DNA from: Saccharomonospora marina XMU15
GTDB taxonomy: Bacteria > Actinomycetota > Actinomycetes > Mycobacteriales > Pseudonocardiaceae
Reading direction: 5' to 3'
Length of the DNA stretch: 64,000 nt
Assembly: GCF_000244955.1 (NCBI RefSeq)
Contig: NZ_CM001439.1
Coordinates: forward strand, 713,667-777,666
The notes under the pieces are model-generated. The model worked only from the letters and a program-made list of their open reading frames with translations, searched no databases and was not told the origin of the DNA. A program made the position numbers and the translations under genes. Shown here piece after piece: positions 37,883 to 46,761 of this stretch. Positions within the stretch are counted from its first letter, which is position 1; the number at the start of each line of letters is the position of its first letter.

Positions 37883-38367
37883 GTGAGGAACAGTCTGTGA
37901 CCAGCACCGAGACCGAGGCCGCTCAGGACGCGGTCGTGACCAGCGAGACGCCGGCCGCGCCGAAGCCGTCTCGTGCCGCCGGTGGCACCGCGCAGACGGT
38001 CGGTCGCCGTAAGGAGGCGGTCGTCCGGGTGCGGATCGTGCCCGGTAGTGGCCAGTTCAAGCTCAACGGCAAGAGCCTCGAGGAGTACTTCCCGAACAAG
38101 GTGCACCAGCAGCTCATCCGAGAGCCGCTGGTCACGGTCGAGAAGCCCGATTCGTTCGATATCGTCGCCAACCTCAACGGCGGTGGAATCTCCGGGCAGG
38201 CCGGCGCGCTGCGGCTAGCTATCGCGCGTGCCCTGGCCGACGTCGACAGCGAGGATCGTCCGGCGCTGAAGAAGGCTGGCTTCCTGACCCGGGACGCACG
38301 TTCCACAGAGCGGAAGAAGTACGGCCTCAAGAAGGCACGGAAGGCTCCGCAGTACAGCAAGCGCTGA
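37879..38367 (+). CDS. rpsI: 30S ribosomal protein S9
   Basis: A 162-residue protein. An N-terminal Thr/Ala/Glu-rich extension of about 40 residues comes before the core [40 protein letters not shown] and the C-terminal [14 protein letters not shown], whose end reaches the P-site tRNA, are diagnostic. Starts at GTG overlapping rplM. A strong terminator follows. Confidence 0.97.
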   Translation: MSEEQSVTSTETEAAQDAVVTSETPAAPKPSRAAGGTAQTVGRRKEAVVRVRIVPGSGQFKLNGKSLEEYFPNKVHQQLIREPLVTVEKPDSFDIVANLNGGGISGQAGALRLAIARALADVDSEDRPALKKAGFLTRDARSTERKKYGLKKARKAPQYSKR

Positions 38368-38384
38368 CACGCCACAGCCATACG

Positions 38385-38422
38385 ACCAAGCGCCTACCCC
38401 CGGCTGGGGGTGGGCGCTTGGT
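38385..38422 (+). terminator. Rho-independent-like terminator after rpsI
   Basis: ACCAAGCGCC and GGCGCTTGGT form the outer stem, ACCCCC and GGGGGT the inner stem, with a GGCT loop. CTTTGT follows. One of the clearest terminators in the window. Confidence 0.88.
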
Positions 38423-38444
38423 CTTTGTCGGGCCACTGCTGCGA

Positions 38445-38511
38445 ACCACAGTTAGCCTGCTAAACGCGGTGCGGCCGGAGCGGGGGCGCGCGTTTAGCGG
38501 GCAAAACGCGG
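38445..38511. repeat. Intergenic palindromic repeat, two inverted copies (rpsI-glmM)
   Basis: Copies at 38445-38469 (ACAGTTAGCCTGCTAAACGC, a CCTGC variant) and 38486-38511 (GCGTTTAGCGGGCAAAACGC), facing each other. They follow the rpsI terminator and precede glmM. Confidence 0.9.
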
Positions 38512-38589
38512 TCTGGGCGTGCCGGTGGGGGAGGCGGTCGACGGGGTCGCTAGGTTGTTCGGGTCGTCACGAAGACGGAGGTCGAGGAC

Positions 38590-39924
38590 ATGGCTCGCCT
38601 ATTCGGCACCGACGGGGTACGCGGCCTCGCCAATGCCGATCTCACGCCCGAGCTCGCGCTTTCGGTGGCCGCGAGCTCGGCAAGGGTGCTCGCGGCACAC
38701 GACCGCTCCCACCGCCCGGTGGCGGTCGTCGGCAGGGACCCGCGCGCGAGTGGCGAGATGCTCGAGGCCGCCGTGGTCGCGGGGCTGGCTTCGGCAGGCG
38801 CGGACGTACTCCGGGTCGGGGTGCTGCCCACCCCGGCCGTGGCGTACCTGGTGAGCGACCTCGCCGCCGACCTCGGGGTGATGATCTCCGCGTCGCACAA
38901 CCCGATGCCCGACAACGGCATCAAGCTGTTCGGTGAAAGAGGTCACAAGATTCCCGACGGAATCGAGGACGAGATCGAGGCCGGTCTCTGCTCTGAGCCG
39001 GAGCGTCCGACCGGTGCCCAGATCGGTCGGGTATCCGACGTGCCGGACGCGGCGAACCGCTACGTCGCACACCTTCTGGCCGCCACCCCCCAACCGCTCG
39101 AAGGCCTGCGGGTGGTGGTCGACTGCGCCAACGGCGCCTCCTCCAACGCCGCGCCCAAGGCGTATCGCGCGGCGGGCGCCGATGTCATCGCGCTGCATGC
39201 CGACCCGGACGGGATCAACATCAACGACGGCTGTGGTTCCACCCATCCCGAAGCGCTGTGCGCGGCTGTCGTCGAGCATGGCGCCGACCTGGGTATCGCT
39301 CACGACGGGGACGCCGACCGCTGCCTGGCCGTGGACGCCGGGGGTGATCTGGTCGACGGTGATCAGATCATGGCGATCCTGGCGCTGGCGATGGCCGATG
39401 CGGGTGAACTCGCCGAGAACACACTGGTCACCACGGTCATGAGCAACCTGGGGCTGCGACTGGCGATGCGGGAGCACGGCGTGACGCTACGCACCACCGC
39501 GGTGGGTGACCGTTACGTGTTGGAGGAGCTTCGTGCGGGTGGGTTCTCCCTCGGCGGCGAGCAGTCCGGGCATGTGGTGCTCCCCGCACACGCGACGACG
39601 GGTGACGGCTTGCTCACAGCGCTGCGCCTGATGAGCCGTGTCGCCGAGACCGGCAAGCCGCTGCGAGAGCTCGCGGGTGTGATGCGCAGGCTGCCTCAGG
39701 TCCTTGTCAACGTCCGGGTCACGGACAAGGCTGCGGTGGCCGACTCGCCGGCTGTGAAGGAGGCGGTCGAATCCGTTACCGCTGAGCTGGGTGAGGAGGG
39801 GCGCGTGCTGCTGCGCCCGTCGGGCACCGAGCAGCTCGTGCGGGTCATGGTCGAGGCACCCGCGGAGGACACGGCGCAGGCGGCCGCCGACCGGCTCGCA
39901 GGAGTCGTTTCGTCGGTGTCCTAA
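38590..39924 (+). CDS. glmM: Phosphoglucosamine mutase
   Basis: A 444-residue enzyme converting glucosamine-6-phosphate to glucosamine-1-phosphate for UDP-GlcNAc and cell wall synthesis. The phosphorylated Ser is in [14 protein letters not shown], the metal site is [10 protein letters not shown], and the C-terminal phosphate-binding motif is [12 protein letters not shown]. It begins [20 protein letters not shown] with GGAGG upstream. glmS, the preceding step, lies about 7 kb downstream. Confidence 0.97.
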   Translation: MARLFGTDGVRGLANADLTPELALSVAASSARVLAAHDRSHRPVAVVGRDPRASGEMLEAAVVAGLASAGADVLRVGVLPTPAVAYLVSDLAADLGVMISASHNPMPDNGIKLFGERGHKIPDGIEDEIEAGLCSEPERPTGAQIGRVSDVPDAANRYVAHLLAATPQPLEGLRVVVDCANGASSNAAPKAYRAAGADVIALHADPDGININDGCGSTHPEALCAAVVEHGADLGIAHDGDADRCLAVDAGGDLVDGDQIMAILALAMADAGELAENTLVTTVMSNLGLRLAMREHGVTLRTTAVGDRYVLEELRAGGFSLGGEQSGHVVLPAHATTGDGLLTALRLMSRVAETGKPLRELAGVMRRLPQVLVNVRVTDKAAVADSPAVKEAVESVTAELGEEGRVLLRPSGTEQLVRVMVEAPAEDTAQAAADRLAGVVSSVS

Positions 39925-40086
39925 TGCCTCGCAGTGCTTTCGAACTTCGTGTCGCAAATGCCGCAACCGGCGTACAGGAAGCGAACAGATCGGTAGATTC
40001 TGTGCATTAGCGACGGCACCGCCTCTTGTTTCGGTGCGTCGTATACGGCGACCACAACGTCGAGCAACCGAATGAGGGGGGCTGCC

Positions 40087-40443
40087 GTGAGCGTACCGGG
40101 GCAGAGTGCGGGCGGCTCGGGAGTGGGCGCGCCGAGCGGCTACACAGCGGAGACGGGCTCACTCGCGCGCCAGTCACAGGCCATCCATGACGCCGCGGAA
40201 GCCGCGCAGGGCGAGGTGGAGGGGCTCGCGCCCGCGAAGGTCGCGGAGGCAGATTTCGGCACCGAGCACGGTCAATGGGCGGCGGACTTCACCGCCTCCA
40301 TCGAGCAACTGGGTAAGGGCGCGGGCGCGATGTGCACCGCCCTGATCTCGCTGGCGACATCGATCGGCAGCGCGGGTCAACAGTACGCGGCGGCTGAGGC
40401 CGAGCAGTCCTCCGCGGTCGCACAGTCGGGGAGCGGGATGTGA
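40087..40443 (+). CDS. EspC-like type VII secretion substrate candidate
   Basis: A 118-residue protein read from GTG 40087 (MSVPGQSAGGSGVGAPSGYT); GAGGGGG precedes it. An in-frame ATG at 40072 is possible. Ala-rich helices, no signal peptide, HGQWAADFTASIEQLGKGAG in the middle and the C-terminal YxxxE signal in QYAAAEAEQ are like EspC/ESX-associated excreted proteins. It opens a six-gene run, and its stop overlaps the next GTG (GTGA). Confidence 0.75.
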   Translation: MSVPGQSAGGSGVGAPSGYTAETGSLARQSQAIHDAAEAAQGEVEGLAPAKVAEADFGTEHGQWAADFTASIEQLGKGAGAMCTALISLATSIGSAGQQYAAAEAEQSSAVAQSGSGM

Positions 40444-42764
40444 GCGAGAAGACCTGGGAGGAAACGAAGGCGATCCTGGAGGACCCCTACGTCTCGGCCG
40501 ACACCAAACAGTTGGTCCTTTCCGCCTACGCTCGCGGCGGCGAGGTGAACGACGAGGCCATGGGGTACTACGACCGGTACAACGTCAGCCCGTCACCGTT
40601 CGCCGACACCAATGCGTTCGTCGACACCGACGCGGTCTACGACAGGGCCAGGCAAGAGTCGCAGAACGCGAGTTACGTCGGACGGCAGTACGAGCAGCGG
40701 CTCAACTCGAATCAGTCCGAGCTGGATGGCGCACAGGCACCTGGCGAGGGCGGCTCGGGTGTCGGTAACTCCGACGAGCTGTTCGATCTGGCCAAGGACG
40801 CGTTGTACGTGTTCGAGGAATTCCTGCCGATCGACGGGGAGGCTCCCGGTGACTGCAGGCATATCGACGGGCCGCTGAACTTCCAGCAAGACATCCAGAA
40901 GCGGTTCGACGAGCAACGCGGGATCGACTTCAGGAAGTTCCTCGACGAGGCGCAACGGTTGCGCGACGCGCATTCCGTGCTGGAGGAGTTGCACGGCACC
41001 ACCGAGTCGAACCTCAACTCGCTGTACAAGGACTGGACAGGTGACGGCGCGAACGCCTCCTACCAGAAGTACAGCGAGGACATCGCGCCGAACACCAGGG
41101 AACTGCTGGACTACCTCAAGGGTGGTGCCGAGGTCATCGAGGCCACGGTGCAGACCATCTACGAGGCGTGCAAGTACAAGGCCGACGAGGTGCTCTCGCT
41201 CTACACCCCCACCGTCGGCAGCGCGCTGCCCGACATCGCCCGCAAGGTGATGAAGCTGGCACGCGGTGAGTTCGACTCCCAGGACGAGATTCTCGAGGTG
41301 GCCGCCTGGGTGGATGCCGAGACCGGTAGCAACATCGAGCCAACCATCCGTGCCGACGACTGTGGCCTCAACGACGGCAACAAGACTTACACCATCGAAC
41401 AATGCAAGACCTGGGTCAGGAACTCCTGGAATCCAGACCTCTACGACAACCTCTTCCAGCGGTTCACGCAGGTGTGCGACGACACCAAGGAAGCCGTCGA
41501 CACCGCATGGGAGGAGCTCAACAACTATCTCAAGGAGTACAAGAGCGAGTTCCCCGAGGACAGCGGGACTGCTCCGACCGACCCGGGTGCGGGACCGCAG
41601 CCCGGAGACCAGGGGATCGGCGCAGACCCGGGCCCGGGTGGCGCGGGACCCGGGGCCGGAGGGGGCAGCGGTGGCGGCCCCAGCGGTGGCGGCGCGACCC
41701 CGTCGATTCCTGAGATGGAGCAGCCCGGTGACGGGAAGAACCCCGTCACCGGTGATCCACTCGAGGTCGACCCTGAGACCGGCGAGCCGTATCCGATCGA
41801 CCCGGAGACCGGTGAGGCGATCAAGGACCTCGGCGACGACCGGGACACCCTCACCGTCGAGAAAGGTGACCGCACACTCGAGCTGACCGAGCCCGACAGC
41901 GAGGGCAGGATGGGCGTCACGGTCGACGACGGCTCCGGCGAGCCCAAGGAATACGAGCTCGACTTCGGCACCGGTGAGCAGGGGGAGCCCGGTGAGTTCG
42001 GTCCACAAGGCAAGGACGGCGAGCAGGTCTACCGGCCGGGCCCGGACGGGAAGATCCATATCGAGGACGGCGACCTCCGGATCACCGCCGAGCAGCCGCA
42101 AGGGCCGGACGGGCCCACCCGGGTCACCGTCGACGACGGCAACCCGCCGCCGACGACGTACACCCTTGGCGAGGAGCAGCGGGACGGCGCTGCCGGTGGC
42201 GCGCCACGAGAGCAGCTTCGCACGATGCCCGCAGCAGGCGAGAACCCGCTGCGGCCGGAGGCCACGCCCACGCAGGGTGGCGCGTCGGAGCCCCGGGAGG
42301 GTGCCGGTGGGCCCGTCGCAGGCGGTTCCGGTGGCGGCGAAGCCGGTTCGGTCGGCGGGATCGGCGCAGGCGGAAGCGATGCCACGGGAGCGCAGGCAGC
42401 GGCGGTCAGCCCGGGCGGCAGCGGCGAGGAGCCGGTTGGCGGCGGCCCGCGGTCCGGTGTGGCCGAGTCGACCCCTGCGGGCGCCGGGTTGGGAAGCGCA
42501 CCAGGCGGCATGGGAGAGGCGCCTGCCGCGGCGCCCGCCCAGAGCGGCGGCACGGCTGCCGGGAGTGGAATGGGCATGATGGGCGGCATGGGAGCCATGG
42601 GCGGCGCCGGTGGTGGACAGGGCGGCGACCAGGAACGTGGCTCCAGCGCGTACCGCATCGACGGTGAGATCTTCGACAACAGCACCGGTGGCAGCAGGAT
42701 CAGCGGCTCGTTGGACGGCGACATCGACATCGACGTCGACCGTTCCGTGCGGTTCGATCGCTGA
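40440..42764 (+). CDS. Large WXG-type protein with repeat-rich acidic C-terminal region
   Basis: A 774-residue protein. Residues 1-370 or so are helical and include a WXG-like turn (KDWTGDGANASYQKYSED) within a coiled-coil-like region. Residues of about 380-700 are low complexity: Gly/Pro/Asp-rich, with repeated VDPETGEPYPIDPETGEAI. The end has SGMGMMGGMGAMGGAGG and then SLDGDIDIDVDRSVRFDR. No signal peptide or membrane helix is seen. It is probably a secreted substrate of the type VII system; no enzymatic domain is recognised. The start GTG overlaps the upstream stop. Confidence 0.72.
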   Translation: MSEKTWEETKAILEDPYVSADTKQLVLSAYARGGEVNDEAMGYYDRYNVSPSPFADTNAFVDTDAVYDRARQESQNASYVGRQYEQRLNSNQSELDGAQAPGEGGSGVGNSDELFDLAKDALYVFEEFLPIDGEAPGDCRHIDGPLNFQQDIQKRFDEQRGIDFRKFLDEAQRLRDAHSVLEELHGTTESNLNSLYKDWTGDGANASYQKYSEDIAPNTRELLDYLKGGAEVIEATVQTIYEACKYKADEVLSLYTPTVGSALPDIARKVMKLARGEFDSQDEILEVAAWVDAETGSNIEPTIRADDCGLNDGNKTYTIEQCKTWVRNSWNPDLYDNLFQRFTQVCDDTKEAVDTAWEELNNYLKEYKSEFPEDSGTAPTDPGAGPQPGDQGIGADPGPGGAGPGAGGGSGGGPSGGGATPSIPEMEQPGDGKNPVTGDPLEVDPETGEPYPIDPETGEAIKDLGDDRDTLTVEKGDRTLELTEPDSEGRMGVTVDDGSGEPKEYELDFGTGEQGEPGEFGPQGKDGEQVYRPGPDGKIHIEDGDLRITAEQPQGPDGPTRVTVDDGNPPPTTYTLGEEQRDGAAGGAPREQLRTMPAAGENPLRPEATPTQGGASEPREGAGGPVAGGSGGGEAGSVGGIGAGGSDATGAQAAAVSPGGSGEEPVGGGPRSGVAESTPAGAGLGSAPGGMGEAPAAAPAQSGGTAAGSGMGMMGGMGAMGGAGGGQGGDQERGSSAYRIDGEIFDNSTGGSRISGSLDGDIDIDVDRSVRFDR

Positions 42765-42788
42765 CCGACACGACCGTGAGGAGTTCGC

Positions 42789-43310
42789 ATGGCTGAGGGA
42801 AGAGCCGCGGCCGCCATCTCCCGACTTGGCCGGATCAGCCGGGAACTGGCGGATCGGCGAGCGCTGCGGGAACGTCACGCCGCCGCCGTAAAAGAGCAAG
42901 CAAGAGACAGTCTGCAAAAGCAGGGCGCGGTTGCCGAACGTGCGGCCAAACACCTTGGCGAACTCACCCGCAGGCAGCGCGATGCGGGCGGGTGGGCCAC
43001 GGACAAGTCGCTTGCGGACAAGGACACGGTCATGGGATTCGGTCCGGAAGAGGCCGACCAGCAGACCGACGAGTTCGCGCGCTACGCCGACTACGCCGCG
43101 AGCCCTGCCCCCGCACCGCAACAGCACGCGCGACCTGAGGTCCAGCACTCGGAGCCCAAACCGGAGCGCAAGTACTCGCGTTCGGTGGCACCTCCGCCCG
43201 ATCCCGAACCCGTGCAGCCCCCGCCGCCCCCGCCCCCGCGCCGGTCGCGGCACCGGGTGGAGGATTCTTTCGACGACGACGACTTCTCGAACAACAGTTG
43301 GCTCAAATGA
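42789..43310 (+). CDS. Unknown coiled-coil and proline-rich protein
   Basis: A 173-residue protein. Residues 1-70 or so are a charged helix (ISRLGRISRELADRRALRER, then QKQGAVAERAAKHLGELTRR), followed by a Pro-rich segment with seven consecutive Pro, and an acidic end (DSFDDDDFSNNSWLK). GAGGAG precedes the ATG. The stop overlaps the ACP start as ATGA. No family is recognised; an adaptor or chaperone role is only a guess from context. Confidence 0.7.
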   Translation: MAEGRAAAAISRLGRISRELADRRALRERHAAAVKEQARDSLQKQGAVAERAAKHLGELTRRQRDAGGWATDKSLADKDTVMGFGPEEADQQTDEFARYADYAASPAPAPQQHARPEVQHSEPKPERKYSRSVAPPPDPEPVQPPPPPPPRRSRHRVEDSFDDDDFSNNSWLK

Positions 43311-43555
43311 ACCCCGTGGTCGAGCGACGCACTACGGAGATCAAACAACTCGTGTGCCGGGTGCTGGAGGTCGACGAGGAGAAGGTCAGCGACACCGACC
43401 TGTTCACCGACGACCTCGGTGCCGATTCCATGAAGCTGATCGAACTGCTGGCTCACCTCGAGATCGAGTTCGACGTGGAGATCGACGAGAGCGAACTCGA
43501 GCGGTTGGTGAATCTGCGCGGCGTGTACGAAGTGCTCAGCGCGGCCCTGGGGTGA
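43307..43555 (+). CDS. Acyl carrier protein
   Basis: An 82-residue ACP. The phosphopantetheine attachment Ser41 is in DDLGADSMKLIEL. The ATG overlaps the stop of the coiled-coil gene (ATGA), and a ketosynthase begins six bases after its stop. It is a discrete, type II ACP, probably dedicated to the two adjacent ketosynthase genes rather than the housekeeping AcpM. Confidence 0.93.
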   Translation: MNPVVERRTTEIKQLVCRVLEVDEEKVSDTDLFTDDLGADSMKLIELLAHLEIEFDVEIDESELERLVNLRGVYEVLSAALG

Positions 43556-43561
43556 TGGAGG

Positions 43562-44764
43562 ATGCGCCGAGTCGCGATCACCGGCCTGGGCGTGGTGTCG
43601 AGCATAGGCATCGGCGTCGACGCGTTCCACGAGAGCCTGCGTGCAGGGCGTAGCGGCGCGGGTCCGATCAACGCCTTCGACACCACCGGATTCGCGCATG
43701 CCACCGGCTGCGAGGTCAGCGGGTTCGAGCCCTGTCGATGGGTGCGGCGGGTGCCGATGGCGCAGGTGAGCCGGGCCGGCCAGTTCGCGATCGCTTCGGC
43801 ACGCATGGCGATCGCGGACGCGGGCCTGACCGAAACCGGCCTGACCGGATCGCGTGGCGTCATTTCGGTGGGCACTACGGACGGTGGTTCGGATGACGGC
43901 GAACGTGTCGCCGAGGCGTTCACCCGCTCGGGCCCTGATGCGATCGATCCGGACGCGGCATGCAGGGTTGCGGCAGGCAGGCTCGCCACCGGGGTGGCGC
44001 GCGAACTCCAACTGTCCAACGTGGAGGTTTCCACGATCGCGACGGCCTGCGCGGCCGGCAACTACGCGATCGGCAACGGGTTCGACGCGGTGCGGACGGG
44101 AGAGGCCGACTTCGCGTTGTGCGGCGGCGCCGATGCGATGTGCCGGATGACGTTCACCGGGTTCTACCGGCTCGGCGCCATCGACCCGCGACACTGTCGC
44201 CCCTTCGACAGTGATCGCCGTGGCATCTTGACCGGGGAAGGTGCTGCGATGCTGCTGCTGGAACCGCTCGAGGCCGCACTGGCCAGGGGTGCGCGCAGCT
44301 ACGGCGAGATACTCGGTTACGGCCTCAACTGCGATGCCCGGCATCAGGTCGCTCCCGACGGGGAAAGCGTTCGCCGGTGCATGGAACTGGCCCTGCTGGA
44401 CGCCAACGTCACGCCGGGCGAGGTGGATTTCGTCAGTGCCCACGGTACGGGCACGAAGGCCAACGATGTCACCGAGTGCGGGGCCATGCATGAGTTGTTC
44501 GGGCCACGGATGCCGCGCACGATCTCGGTGAAGTCGATGCTCGGACACACGATGGGCGCCGCTGGGGCGCTTGCCGCAGCAGCGTGCGCGTTGGCGCTGG
44601 AACACGGTTTCATTCCGCCGACGATCAACCACGAGCGCACCGACCCCGAGTGCGCCATCGACTGCGTGCCCAACCGAGCTGTGCCGGGTGAGCCGCGGGT
44701 CGTGCTGAACAACGGGTTGGCCTTCGGCGGCAACAATGCGACCGTTGTCATCGGGAAGCGGTAG
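43562..44764 (+). CDS. Beta-ketoacyl-ACP synthase (KAS II / KS-alpha type)
   Basis: A 400-residue condensing enzyme with the intact triad: Cys163 in STIATACAAG, His294 in SAHGTGTKAND and His329 in MLGHTMGAAG. It starts MRRVAITGLGVVSSIGIGVD. It should catalyse decarboxylative Claisen condensation between an acyl primer and malonyl-ACP. It lies between the ACP and the second, inactive ketosynthase, four bases apart from the latter, which suggests a KS-alpha/KS-beta heterodimer. It could instead be a stand-alone FabF paralogue. Confidence 0.92.
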   Translation: MRRVAITGLGVVSSIGIGVDAFHESLRAGRSGAGPINAFDTTGFAHATGCEVSGFEPCRWVRRVPMAQVSRAGQFAIASARMAIADAGLTETGLTGSRGVISVGTTDGGSDDGERVAEAFTRSGPDAIDPDAACRVAAGRLATGVARELQLSNVEVSTIATACAAGNYAIGNGFDAVRTGEADFALCGGADAMCRMTFTGFYRLGAIDPRHCRPFDSDRRGILTGEGAAMLLLEPLEAALARGARSYGEILGYGLNCDARHQVAPDGESVRRCMELALLDANVTPGEVDFVSAHGTGTKANDVTECGAMHELFGPRMPRTISVKSMLGHTMGAAGALAAAACALALEHGFIPPTINHERTDPECAIDCVPNRAVPGEPRVVLNNGLAFGGNNATVVIGKR

Positions 44765-44768
44765 CCCA

Positions 44769-45764
44769 GTGGGTGCGGTGATCACTGCGTGGTCGGCGAT
44801 CTCTGCAGGTGGCTCGGGTCGCGCGGCGCTGGACCCCGCGCGGGCGCGGGCGACCGTGCTTGACGAGCGGCATCCGATGCTGCGGGGCTTGGTGGCCGAA
44901 CAGTTCGTCGTCGAGGACGCTCTTGGTAAGAAGGGCACCGCTTCGATGGATCGGTGCAGCGCACTGGCGGTCGCCGTGGCACGCGACTTGCTGGCCGATG
45001 TCGAGGTCGACGTGCTCACGGGTGTCGTGCTGGGAACCACTTCGGGCAGCGCGCAGACACAATGGGAGTTCACGAGCGACTCGCTGACCCGGCGTAAGCC
45101 GTACTTCGTCAACCCGGCCATGATGCCGTACGCGTTGATGAACAGCGCCGCGAGCCAGGTGGCGATCTGGCACGGGTTACGCGGCCCGAACTCCACCATC
45201 GCGGGTGGCCGGATGTCCGGCCTGAGCGGGCTGCGGTATTCGGCGCGGCTACTGGCCACCGGCAGGGCGCGAGCGGTGGTGTGCGGCGCGGTGGAGGAGT
45301 GCAGCATGCCGCGGGCATGGTTGGAGCGGCATCGTGACGGAGACCGCCTGCCTGGCGAAGGAGCTGCGGTGATGCTGCTGGAGCCGCAGGGCGCGGCACG
45401 GCACCCGCTGGCCGAGGTGCTCGGGGTCGAGACGAGGGTGGCAGTCGACGGTGACCTGCGTGCGGCGCTGGTCGAGTGCGTGCGTTCCGTCCTCGCTCGG
45501 TGTGGTTACGCGGCAGGCGATGTGGACACAGCGGCGGTTTCGGCGCCGGGTAGTCGGCTTGCCGATGCCGAACACGCGGGGATCGAGCAGGCGCTCAGCG
45601 GTATGCCCGCGAAAGTACTCGATCCCGGTGCCTACCTCGGCGACCTCGGTGCCGCGGTCGGGCCGTTTCAGCTCGTGGCGATGCTGGCCGAGCCGGGGCT
45701 GGGCCTGGTGACGGCGCTGGATGCGGATGGAAACGCCGGATGCGCGCTGTTGCGGGTCAGCTGA
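44769..45764 (+). CDS. Ketosynthase-like chain-length factor, catalytic residues lost
   Basis: A 331-residue thiolase-fold protein read from GTG 44769 (MGAVITAWSAISAGG). Aligned to the neighbour, all three catalytic residues are replaced: Cys becomes Arg148 (STIAGGRMSG), the first His becomes Pro260 (VSAPGSRL) and the second His becomes Asp292 (LGDLGAAVG). This is the pattern of a KS-beta or chain-length factor partner. Gln is usual at the Cys position in aromatic PKS factors, so Arg is unusual. It is about 70 residues shorter than the active partner. The end overlaps the convergent hydrolase gene by 8 bases. Confidence 0.85.
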   Translation: MGAVITAWSAISAGGSGRAALDPARARATVLDERHPMLRGLVAEQFVVEDALGKKGTASMDRCSALAVAVARDLLADVEVDVLTGVVLGTTSGSAQTQWEFTSDSLTRRKPYFVNPAMMPYALMNSAASQVAIWHGLRGPNSTIAGGRMSGLSGLRYSARLLATGRARAVVCGAVEECSMPRAWLERHRDGDRLPGEGAAVMLLEPQGAARHPLAEVLGVETRVAVDGDLRAALVECVRSVLARCGYAAGDVDTAAVSAPGSRLADAEHAGIEQALSGMPAKVLDPGAYLGDLGAAVGPFQLVAMLAEPGLGLVTALDADGNAGCALLRVS

Positions 45765-46569
45765 GCGTGGCCTCGGTGTGGAGCGTGAGCTGAGCGGATT
45801 TGAGGTCTGCCTCCAGCAGCGGCCGGTAGGTGTCGTCGCCGGTGAGTTCGGTGAGGAAGAACGCTGTGAACAGTGCCCGGACGAGGCGCTGGGTGGCGCG
45901 ATGCGGTTTGCCGTGCAGCAGCGGCTGGCTCCAGTGCACACCTTCGGTGACGCCGAGATGTGAAGACTTGCGCAGTGTGCGTAGTTGAACGGGACCGCTC
46001 CAGGCGCGCGCGATCGCCTCGGCGTTGCCCCGGGTCGGGGCGACGAGGTCCTCATCGGCCGCGAGGTGCATGCCCGGCACTTGGATGCCACGGGCCGCGG
46101 TGGTGGCCGCTGGGATGGTCTGTGCCGCGGCCACCGTCGCGACAGCCTTGACCTGCGGGCCGGCGTCCGCGGCCGCGAGGACGGCGGCTCCGCCACCGGT
46201 CGAGTGGCCCGCGATGCCGAGCTTGCCGGGGTCGACGCTGATGCCGTCCGGTCCGAGCCGCACACCGCTCACGATGTCGAGTGTCGAGCGCAGGTCGGAG
46301 GCGAACAGCCGATGTGAAGGAAGCGGTCCGAGTTGAGTCGCGGGGGCGGCGGCGACGATGCCCCAGCTGGCGAGGTGGCGCAGGAGGTCCCGGTAGCGGC
46401 CGGGTGGCTGCAGCCACCCGTGGCCGAAGGAGATCGCGGGCAGGCCGAGACCGGCTCGCGGGGTGTACACAACCCCCGGAAGGCCCACGAGCGCGAGGTC
46501 GCCCCGCAGTACCTCGTGCGGCCCCGGGAACGACAGCTGCTCGAGTAACCGCCTGGGCTTGCTGGCCAT
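45757..46569 (-). CDS. Alpha/beta hydrolase, dienelactone hydrolase or lipase-like
   Basis: A 270-residue protein from ATG 46569 (MASKPRRLLEQLSFPGPHEV). The nucleophile is Ser in GHSTGGGAA, the acid is probably Asp in AADEDLVAP and the base His in KSSHLGVTEG. SFGHGWLQPPGRYRDLLRHL forms the oxyanion-side motif. No signal peptide, so it should be cytosolic. The substrate is unknown. It is divergent from glmS, with three repeats in between. Confidence 0.82.
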   Translation of the reverse strand: MASKPRRLLEQLSFPGPHEVLRGDLALVGLPGVVYTPRAGLGLPAISFGHGWLQPPGRYRDLLRHLASWGIVAAAPATQLGPLPSHRLFASDLRSTLDIVSGVRLGPDGISVDPGKLGIAGHSTGGGAAVLAAADAGPQVKAVATVAAAQTIPAATTAARGIQVPGMHLAADEDLVAPTRGNAEAIARAWSGPVQLRTLRKSSHLGVTEGVHWSQPLLHGKPHRATQRLVRALFTAFFLTELTGDDTYRPLLEADLKSAQLTLHTEATLS

Positions 46570-46610
46570 GGCAGGCAGGGTAGCCGACCAGCCGAGCAAG
46601 ACTGCCCAAG

Positions 46611-46710
46611 GACGCGTTTAGCGGGCAAAGCGTCGCCCCGCCGACAACGGTTTGCCCGCTAAACGCGTTCGGTGCCGTGCCCGTGGGCGCGTTTAGCGGG
46701 CAAAACGCGG
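46611..46710. repeat. Intergenic palindromic repeat, three copies (hydrolase-glmS)
   Basis: Copies at 46611-46635 (CGCGTTTAGCGGGCAAAGCG), 46644-46668 (ACGGTTTGCCCGCTAAACGC) and 46685-46710 (GCGCGTTTAGCGGGCAAAAC), in alternating orientation, occupying most of the divergent gap. The third ends about 50 bases before glmS, so the family can sit within promoter distance. Confidence 0.92.
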
Positions 46711-46761
46711 TGAGCGTGAGCCCAGGATGCGTGGTAACACTGTGTCGTTACGCTGATGGGC

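Noticed and set aside
40593..43253. 886-codon minus-strand frame across the large WXG-type gene
   Set aside because: The plus-strand gene has tight operon overlaps and T7SS features; the minus frame is Arg/Leu/Val-rich shadow.
43091..45307. 738-codon minus-strand frame across ACP and ketosynthase genes
   Set aside because: It lies opposite clear ACP and KS genes with intact motifs.
46756..46761. ATG at 46756 as glmS start
   Set aside because: It would place Met-Gly-Val before the Cys nucleophile, which must be N-terminal after Met removal; GTG 46762 gives the correct N-terminus.
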